Origin: Selaginella moellendorffii
Taxonomy: Eukaryota; Streptophyta; Lycopodiopsida; Selaginellales; Selaginellaceae
Length of the DNA stretch: 64,000 nt
Assembly (NCBI RefSeq): GCF_000143415.4
Contig: NW_003314266.1
Coordinates: 1,855,139-1,919,138, forward strand
Direction of reading: 5' to 3'
Part shown: positions 57,160-64,000 of the stretch, piece by piece
Numbering within the stretch: the stretch's first letter is position 1
Layout of the letters: each line of letters begins with the position of its first letter
Made by a program: the position numbers and the translations under genes
The notes under the pieces: generated by a model
What the model was told of the DNA's origin: nothing
Database searches by the model: none
The model's input: the letters and a program-made list of their open reading frames with translations, nothing else

Positions 57160-57285
57160 ATTAACATTTTCCAATTTTTAGGGTTCTTGGAGGGAAGGAG
57201 CGGCGATGGCGGCATTCTTTGCCGCGCCATCGCCGCATTGCGATCTAGCTGCTTAGAATCTTGGATCCGAATTCTGGCATCGGGC
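57160..57285. promoter_or_regulatory. 126-bp promoter shared by two divergent PPR genes
   Basis: Lies between ATG 57159 (minus) and ATG 57286 (plus). Such a short spacer must hold both leaders and promoters, so the plus-strand start could lie elsewhere. Open frame on the plus strand extends back to 57187 without an ATG. Confidence 0.6.
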
Positions 57286-59976
57286 ATGGATAGCACTTCT
57301 AAACAGGCTGCTGTTCTTCGCAATCCCGAGATTTCCAAGGAAGAAAAGAGCTCCTTCAAATCGGCTCTTCTTGCGGGGCTGAAATCGTGTGGGAGCTCCA
57401 AGAATCTTGCCAAGGGGAAGAAGCTCCACACGGATGCGATCGAGAGGGGCCAGGAATCGGACGTGTACGTCGCGAATACGCTCATCAACATGTACGCGCA
57501 GTGTGGCGCCATGGCCAACGCGAGCAGGCTCTTCGAAGCGATGGCTTATCACACGGTGGTCTCGTGGAATGTGTTGCTACTTGGCTATGCTACCAACGGA
57601 GAGGAAGAACTCGCGCTGGAGCTCTTTGTAGGAATGAGGCTTGAGGGGCTGCTTCCCGACGCTTTCACCTTTGTTGCCGGATTGAAGGCCTGCGCCAAGC
57701 TGGGAAAGTCTCGAAGGAATGGGAATGCTGGTGCTCGATCGAAGCTGGGGTTGATCAAAGGGAGGGCTGTCCACTCGCAAGCTGCTAGCAGCGGTCTCGA
57801 CACAAACATTCTCGTGGCTTCCAACTTGGTGAGTATGTACGCACAGTGTGGAAGTTTGCTTGATGCTCGGCGGATTTTTGACAGGATGGAGACTAGTACT
57901 CGGCTGCTGGTTTGCTGGAATGTTTTGATGAATGGATACGCGGAGAATCAACCAGAGGTGGCGCTGGAGCTTTTCGGCCGCATGGACTGTGAACCGAACG
58001 GGGTGACGTTTTGCGCTGCTCTGAAAGCTTGGACGAGTCTAGCTGCGAAGGAACAAGGGGATTTGCTGGTCGATGGAAGGATTGTTAAGGTGGTGGCTTT
58101 GGCACAGGGGAAGGCTATCCACGAACGAGCAGCAAAGTCCGGTTTTGGATCGGACACTTACGTTGCGAGCGCGTTGGTGAGTTTCTACGCTAGGTGTGGA
58201 AGCGTGGAGGATGAGAAGGAAGTTTTTCGGGGGGCATCAAGTCACACAAGTGTTTGGAACGCTATGGTACGAGCCTACGTAGAAAATGGACTGGAAGAAC
58301 AGGCTCTGGAACTCTTCGAACGCATGATACCGCCACCCGACGCTGTGACTTTCTTGGCAGCTCTGAAAGCTTGCGCGAACTTGGCAACCAGAGACGACGT
58401 CGATGACAAGCTCGGTAAAGTTTTGTCACTCGAAAAGGCCAGGGCCATCGACTGCGAATGTGAAAAACAGGGATTCGATCGAGATGTTTACATCTCGAGC
58501 GCGCTGGTGAATGCTTTTGCGAGATGTGGCAGCATGGTTGATGCCAAGAGAGTTTTCGACAGGTTTCCGGGGACTCAAACTCTAGTGACTTGGAACGTCC
58601 TTCTTCTCGGCTACGCAGAGAACGATGACGAAGAACGGGCTCTAAACTTATTCGCTGGCTTGCTTCGAGACAACGAACACAGCACTACAGAAGAACTTAC
58701 GTTTGTCGCGGTGCTGAAAGCTTGCATAAATCTGGCTCTGAAGGAGGAATGTCCAGAAGGAAGGAAGATCAAAGGATCGTCACTTTCGAAAGGAAAGTCT
58801 GTCCACTGGCAAGCTACGCAGCGTGGATTCGAGAGTGGAACTCTAGTCGGGAACACGCTGATAGATTTTTACATGAAGTGCGGCACTCCGGTACGTGCAT
58901 GGCTCGTCTTCCAGGCGATGGGATCCTCAACAGCAGTGACTTGGACGAGTATGATACTAGGATCCACCGAAAACGGGGACGCAGAGTTTGCGCTGGATTT
59001 GTTCTTCTCGATGGAGCAGTGCTGTGTTCCCGACGCGCAAGCCATCGTAGCAGCGCTCAAGGCTTGCACTGGCCTGGCAGCAAGAGAAGAAGGCCGAGTT
59101 TTGGAAGGCAAGCTCGTCAAGACTAAGTCTCTGGAGATCGGGAAGGCGATTCACATCATGGCCGTGGAACTCGGCCACGAATCGAACAGCTACGTCGCGA
59201 GCACGCTGGTGGACATGTACGCGAAGTGTGGAAGCATGGAGAACTCCCGCGAGATCTTCTACCGGAGCCAGCAGCAGCAGCGATCGGTGGTGTCATGGAC
59301 GGCCCTCATCTTTGGGTACGCGGAGAACGGTGAGGCCGCGCAAGCTCTGGAGGAGTTCTCGCGGATGAGAACGGTGGAAGCTCTTCGTCCAAACGCTCAA
59401 ACTCTAGCGACCGCGCTCAGCGCATGCAGTAGCGCTGTGGCTCTGGAGCTGGGACGAGCCGTCCACGCCGAAGCCTGCCGATTTGGACACGATTGCGAGA
59501 GCATCCTCGCGAACTGCCTCATGGACATGTACTCCAAGTGTGGAGATCTCGCGGCGGCGCAGCGTGTGCTCGACTCGACCGAGTTTCCCGACTCGGTGGC
59601 ATGGAACACGGTCATCGCGGGGTTTAGCCGAGTGGGCGATTGGAAGATGGCGTTTGATCTCTTTGGGGAGATGCTGGGCCGCGGGATTCCACCCGTCGGC
59701 GCTACGTTTGTGTGCCTCCTCACGGCTTGCAGCCACGCCGGGCTCGTCGCCAAGGGAATGGAGTTCTTCCAGGCAATGCAAACCAAGTATGGGGTGTCTC
59801 CACAGATCGAGCACTGGACTTGCCTTGTGGATCTCCTGTGCCGCGCGTACGAGCTGGATCACGCCATTGCGCTCGCGCGGAGCTTGCCTTGCGGGAAAGC
59901 AGACGAGTTCGTGTGGACGACGATCGTTAACGCGTGCAAAATGGCGGGGAAGCATCACAAATATCAAAATTTTTAG
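57286..59976 (+). CDS. PLS-class PPR protein with repeated P-L-S triplets
   Basis: Single exon, 896 aa from ATG 57286. Six to seven cassettes of roughly 100-130 residues repeat the order GKAIHxxA, ASALVxxYARCGS, SWNVLLLGYAENG, ALELFxxM, VTFxAALKAC. Many cassettes carry a charged insert before the HxxA motif (for example TRDDVDDKLGKVLSLEKAR). The end (HWTCLVDLLCRAYELDHA, then WTTIVNACKMAGKHHK) reaches the E1 border and stops, so E2 and DYW are missing. Unlike its two neighbours in the window it keeps the canonical P-L-S rhythm. Probable organelle RNA-processing factor. Confidence 0.93.
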   Translation: MDSTSKQAAVLRNPEISKEEKSSFKSALLAGLKSCGSSKNLAKGKKLHTDAIERGQESDVYVANTLINMYAQCGAMANASRLFEAMAYHTVVSWNVLLLGYATNGEEELALELFVGMRLEGLLPDAFTFVAGLKACAKLGKSRRNGNAGARSKLGLIKGRAVHSQAASSGLDTNILVASNLVSMYAQCGSLLDARRIFDRMETSTRLLVCWNVLMNGYAENQPEVALELFGRMDCEPNGVTFCAALKAWTSLAAKEQGDLLVDGRIVKVVALAQGKAIHERAAKSGFGSDTYVASALVSFYARCGSVEDEKEVFRGASSHTSVWNAMVRAYVENGLEEQALELFERMIPPPDAVTFLAALKACANLATRDDVDDKLGKVLSLEKARAIDCECEKQGFDRDVYISSALVNAFARCGSMVDAKRVFDRFPGTQTLVTWNVLLLGYAENDDEERALNLFAGLLRDNEHSTTEELTFVAVLKACINLALKEECPEGRKIKGSSLSKGKSVHWQATQRGFESGTLVGNTLIDFYMKCGTPVRAWLVFQAMGSSTAVTWTSMILGSTENGDAEFALDLFFSMEQCCVPDAQAIVAALKACTGLAAREEGRVLEGKLVKTKSLEIGKAIHIMAVELGHESNSYVASTLVDMYAKCGSMENSREIFYRSQQQQRSVVSWTALIFGYAENGEAAQALEEFSRMRTVEALRPNAQTLATALSACSSAVALELGRAVHAEACRFGHDCESILANCLMDMYSKCGDLAAAQRVLDSTEFPDSVAWNTVIAGFSRVGDWKMAFDLFGEMLGRGIPPVGATFVCLLTACSHAGLVAKGMEFFQAMQTKYGVSPQIEHWTCLVDLLCRAYELDHAIALARSLPCGKADEFVWTTIVNACKMAGKHHKYQNF

Positions 59977-60095
59977 CTCTTCGTCAACTTTGTCCAAGAA
60001 CCCTAATCTTCTAGCCTGTCTATCTTTCCAAGGTTCCTTAAGTGGACTGTAAACAATATAAGGCTAAACTTCGTCCAAAACCCTAATCAAGGTAG

Positions 60096-60725
60096 ATGGA
60101 TCGACGGAAGGGTCCGCTGGCGGAAACGATAAGGGCTTGTGTCACCTTGGGCGTTGTGCTATTGTTTGTAGTAGGTGTCTTCGTGATCTCGTGGCTTGCA
60201 TGGCGCGTCCATCTCCACGAGCCATGGTGCGAGTTCCAGGACGTGAAGGTCTCGTACATCAAGCTCCCTTCGAACACCACGTCGGGTCTCTTATCCAAGC
60301 TCGACTTCCAGTTCCAGTGCCTGAACTCCAAGCACCGCAACTTCGAGAACGTGATAAAGGTCAAGTTCACAGAATTCGACGTGGGCGTTAGTTACCGCGG
60401 GGTGGATCTTACAGGCCAGCAGTTTGACTTTCATAGCTTTGTGCTTCCAAAGAACGGTGTTGTGCCTGTGAAGCGGAGCGTCATGGTGAATGAGACGAGT
60501 CTTCCAATGGAACACTTGGAGCAGCTGAGGGCAGACATTGGATCTGGGAGTGTGCCACTCTCTGCGGCAATCCATGCCCGTGCTTCCTGGGGGATTAGTC
60601 AGGGTACCATGGATGCCAGGGTTTTGTGTGGATTGACTATGATTCTTCCACAGTTTGGTGACACTACCGCAACAAATATCGGTTTTGATGGCCAGGATAA
60701 GTGCCCTGTCCTTTTGTCTTACTAG
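60096..60725 (+). CDS. LEA_2 / NDR1-HIN1-like membrane protein
   Basis: Single exon, 209 aa, ATG 60096. A single hydrophobic segment at residues 12-35 (VTLGVVLLFVVGVFVISWLAW) follows a short basic cytosolic tail. The rest is an LEA_2-like beta domain, with SGLLSKLDFQFQCLNSKHR, VSYRGVDLTGQQFDF and RSVMVNETSLP. Plants use these proteins at the plasma membrane in stress and pathogen responses; the specific role is unknown. The C-terminus contains two Cys (LCGLTMIL, KCPVLLSY) that could form an outside disulfide. Confidence 0.85.
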   Translation: MDRRKGPLAETIRACVTLGVVLLFVVGVFVISWLAWRVHLHEPWCEFQDVKVSYIKLPSNTTSGLLSKLDFQFQCLNSKHRNFENVIKVKFTEFDVGVSYRGVDLTGQQFDFHSFVLPKNGVVPVKRSVMVNETSLPMEHLEQLRADIGSGSVPLSAAIHARASWGISQGTMDARVLCGLTMILPQFGDTTATNIGFDGQDKCPVLLSY

Positions 60726-60837
60726 TTATTAGTTTTATGTGATTTATCCGCTAGTATAGCTAGAAACGAGTTAATTTCCTTTTACTAACTACAAGAACGC
60801 TTTGTCTAACTATAAGCTTTTTTTGTAAATCACACGA

Positions 60838-61147
60838 AGAAATATTTATACATGGAGGATTGCCTGGACGAGCATTTCTGCTTCGAGTGTAACACAGCAG
60901 AGTTGTCTCTCCCATGAAAACGCCACCTCTTCCGTGAGCATTATCTCCACGAGTTCATCCGCAGCTTGATCTTCGAGCAGCGTTCCATCTTCATTGATCC
61001 TGAGCGCTTGCAGCCATGATGGACTGATCGACAAAGGGAAGCATTTCTTCAGTGTTTCTCTATGCAGGAGGAAAAGGTGGCGTTTCCATGGGAGAAAGGT
61101 GACATTCTTCTGGTGGATAATTCTGTTGTGTTACACTCGAGGTTTAG
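60838..61147. pseudogene. Inverted pair of dioxygenase 3'-end fragments
   Basis: Minus-strand copy 60838..61015 repeats the 3' UTR motif AGAAATATTTATA and codons for EDGTLLEDQAADELVEIML with a 20-odd-base deletion. Plus-strand copy 61060..61147 encodes VAFPWEKGDILLVDNS and VLHSR. Both derive from the last exon of the gene at 52915..54005. Where they overlap they are inverted, arms near 60880-60935 and 61060-61140. Confidence 0.8.
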
Positions 61148-61495
61148 CACTACTTGTTCATGGGTGATCTCTACGGTCATACGAATCAGTTGAATGATGC
61201 AGTGCCACTGGTGAAGAGCATGTTATCTAAACCAAATCATGTGATATGTAGTGGTACTCATAGTACTAGATACTGTGCAGTTAGCAAAATACTATTTTGA
61301 TTTTTTGACTAAATTGGAATAGTATTAAAATAACAAATATTATATTCCACTTTGAAAGAAGAATTGAGGGAATTATGCTCAGCTAGATGAATAATTCTTG
61401 TAAACTTGATAATATAAATATTTAGAAAAAATATATTCCTAGCCATAAATAAGAATAAATAATCATTAATAAAAATATTATATACAAATTATTAT
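61148..61495. other. AT-rich spacer
   Basis: About 350 bp of AT-rich sequence between the dioxygenase fragments and the truncated B LTR. Nothing recognised. Confidence 0.5.
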
Positions 61496-62458
61496 TTCAG
61501 GGGGTTCCAAAAGTATAATAGGGAGAGTGTGGGGGTTGGAGCCCAGTGGAGCCAGTTTGGCCAGGAAAGGCTAGTTTGGCCCAGGAAAGCCATACCCAGT
61601 GTTGGGTGATGAACTGACCACTAGGAAGTCCAAGACTAGAGTGAATACGGACCGACAAGCGGGGTAGCTTGGTGAAGTGTTCAAGAGCCGGCTCTAGTTC
61701 CCCCGGGAGATCGACTGGCCAATGCTCTCAGTCCAAGTGTGGGTGGCACTACCTACTTGGATACCAGGCATGGCTCATCGGAACCTTGCTCTAAACCCAT
61801 GGTTAGAGCACCCAAAGGTGGAAGGCGGGGAGAGTACCCACAAGGCTTGTGTAATGCCACGGTGTTTTGAAATGTTGTCCCAAAGGCCCAGACTATGGAA
61901 AGGAAGAGGAGTAGTCCTCTGGTGTAGTGACCAAGGATACAGTCGTGTGGTGAGAAAGTCCTAGAGGACCGTGGGACTTAGTGGTCAGGCCTGTGAGCCT
62001 TGATCCAGGGGCAATGTTGGTGAACACAGCCATGGGTAGAAAAGGACTTGGTGGGGACCGGAAAGGGGATATTGGGGAGGGTTATTCCCCATATCTGTGG
62101 GCATCTTAAGAATGCTAAGGAGTGGATCTGGGATGATCACTCATGGACGGATGGCCTAGTCTTTGAGAGATTGGACTGTGATGTGGGTGGTGTCAGGCCA
62201 CCGATATGACCAACGTGAATGGGCATGGCCTTAGTGTAATGGGCTGATATGCTAGTGGTACCTTAGGGTGTCGGTCATGGGATCGGACACGTGGAGCACT
62301 TGGACCAAGTGCAAAGGTTGAGTGGCGGAGATGCCATTCTCGGGGCTAGCAAACCCAAGTCCAAAATAGGACTTATGGAGGTTGTGAGTGAGACTCCTCT
62401 AAATGGTCGGAGGTGTGGTTAAATGACTAAAGTATAATGGAAAAATTAGTCACTTACA
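61496..62458 (+). repeat. Family B LTR, truncated
   Basis: Begins mid-LTR at GGGGGTTCCAAAAGTATAAT and ends TTAGTCACTTACA. It matches the last 0.95 kb of the solo B LTR. The hexamer array and 5' end are gone. Its right edge abuts the RNase H of a C element. Confidence 0.85.
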
Positions 62459-63922
62459 GGTTGGTTGTATTACTCAGTGGGCTTTGAAGTTTCAAATATA
62501 TGATTTTGATGTTGTTCATCGCTTGGGATGTTCTATGGCTGATGCTAATGCCTTTCTCGAGCTTCTCTTTCTTCTTCACTCTTTTCTCATGTTTCTAACG
62601 AGCTTATTATTTCAACATTTGTAGATTTTCTAGATGAGGATTTTGTGCCGTCAACGGTTATTGTGCTTAATGTTCATTGTCCACAAGGTGCAAAGCAAGA
62701 TCTACCTTCTCTTTACGAGGTTCACGAGGCTCAAAAAATTAAGTTATGGATTCGAAGGCTTCAAGATGGGTTTAAGATTTCTGCATCACTTACTGATAAT
62801 TTGCCATTCTAGCATTTACATTCTCAATATCAATTTGAAGACCTTTTTTATTTTGTGGGGATGGATTCTGATGATCATTTACGGCTGGTGGTGCATTCAA
62901 TCTTTATTCCACAGTTTTTCCATGCTTGCCATGGTTCTCTTATTTTAAGTGGGCATATGGGACATCATCATGTGACCGAGAAGCTATCTAACTCTTTCTA
63001 TTAGCCAAAAATATTACATGATATTATCCAATATGTGTGTAGCTGCATTTGGTGCTAAACTCATAACACTCCCCATCATGTTACATAAGGATGGTTGGAG
63101 TCAATTGTAGTTTCCCGTCCATTTGAGTTGGTGGCATTTGATTTTATGGGACATTTTCCATGATTGACTACTAGCAATGAATATGTTATTATTGCTTTTA
63201 ACTATTTGACTAATTAGGTGGAAGTTGATGCTTTTGCTAGCACCCATACAACTGTTGTTGGATATTTCCTTCTCAATCAAGTGGTGTTCCAAGATTTTTG
63301 TCCAGAGTGGATTCTTTTGGATAATAGTTTTATATTTATGGTTGAGGCATTTCATGTTTTGACGTCTTGGTTGGGGATACGCCACACTTCACGAATGCTT
63401 ATCATCCACAGTTAGACAGTTTGGTGGAATAGCTCGGTTGGACATTCAAATGGATGATTGCAAAGTACATGAACTTTTAGCATTCAGATTGGGATAGTTA
63501 TTTGCCATCTCTTCTATATACATATGTCACAAGGGTGCAAAGTTCTGTTAACACTACAACTTCCATCATCGTCCACTTATGGAATACAAAGTGAATAACT
63601 TGGTATTAATCCATTTTCCCCATTTTATGGTATGTGGTTTAACTAAAGAGTTCCTTGCTTAGTGAAAAGGATTGTATTGAGTGTTGTGGCAAGTTGAATT
63701 GCAAGTTTATGAGGTTTTGCATGACATCCAATAAGCTAATCCTCTAGAAATTGTGCATATGCAATAATTAAAAAACTTCGTACAAAGGGATTATGAATAA
63801 TTAATACCACCTATAGATCTACTAATACCTCCTCCTAATGTTCTCTAGATCCCAGTCTATCTACAAAAGAACTTTAATGGTCTTCCATTATTCTGAGATA
63901 AAGTCCAAGTATACAGGTACAA
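62459..63922 (+). mobile_element. Family C gypsy fragment (RNase H and integrase)
   Basis: Plus strand: RNase H end (QWALKFQIYDFDVVHRLGCSM at 62480-62545, MADANAF), integrase spacer, zinc-module remnant (HHHVTEK near 62965), integrase core remnants and a worn HPQLDSL motif near 63405. Many stops. It is the best-aligned guide for fragment a on the minus strand. Confidence 0.7.
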
Positions 63923-64000
63923 TGCTATATATTAATATTAGCATAGTGGGATTTTAATAATTGTTAGATTGGTTTTAATCCAGACCCCTTGCTCCTATAT
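63923..64000 (+). repeat. Family C 3' LTR, start only
   Basis: TGCTATATATTAATATTAGCATAGTGGG matches, inverted, the C LTR edge near 52120 and 13790. It continues past the window end. Confidence 0.6.

Noticed and set aside
57187-57285. Longer start for the plus-strand PPR gene
   Set aside because: Only a TTG is available upstream; the first in-frame ATG is at 57286. Likewise the minus-strand PPR starts at ATG 57159, not at a TTG at 57174.

Overview
This is nuclear DNA of a land plant. The likeliest source is a lycophyte such as Selaginella: the conserved genes are plant families, they are compact, most of their introns are only 37 to 75 nt long, and intronless PLS-type PPR genes lie among Ty3/gypsy chromoviruses with iMet primer sites. 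The species is an inference; the plant assignment is firm.

Layout. Positions 1 to 13000 are a gene-dense arm: an ERD7-like senescence-domain protein, an ASI1/IBM2-like BAH-RRM chromatin protein, an unresolved gene, a START-domain membrane protein, a small unknown protein, proteasome subunit beta type 2 (PBD), a thioredoxin and a PPR protein. I rebuilt exon structures by eye for seven of them, and the exon sums are all multiples of three. Positions 13000 to 26400 hold two decayed genes arranged head to head: a SWIM-finger transposase-like gene (minus) and a gene joining a ParB-like domain to a DNA-methylase-like domain (plus). Two copies of a C2HC finger protein follow.

Positions 26700 to 52100 are a nested retrotransposon cluster. 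I call the families A (chromovirus), B (large non-coding derivative with long LTRs), C (older gypsy) and a 0.63-kb TRIM. A young A element (34656..42167, minus, TSD GAGGT) sits inside an older A element of opposite orientation. A solo B LTR (TSD CAGTA) and the TRIM (TSD ATATA) sit inside C elements. The pol gene of the young A element is interrupted by two GT-AG introns that each carry an in-frame stop. One of them recurs at the same place and length in the older copy.

Positions 52900 to 60800 are a second gene island: a TauD-like dioxygenase, an assembly gap, two divergent PPR genes 126 bp apart and an LEA_2/NHL membrane protein. An inverted pair of fragments of the dioxygenase gene, a truncated B LTR and a C element close the window.

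The genes do not form a pathway. The recurring theme is silencing and decay: nearly all stops in the mobile-element genes can be explained by C-to-T or G-to-A changes, as expected of methylated DNA, and the first arm encodes an ASI1-like protein of the kind that lets transcription pass through heterochromatic introns.
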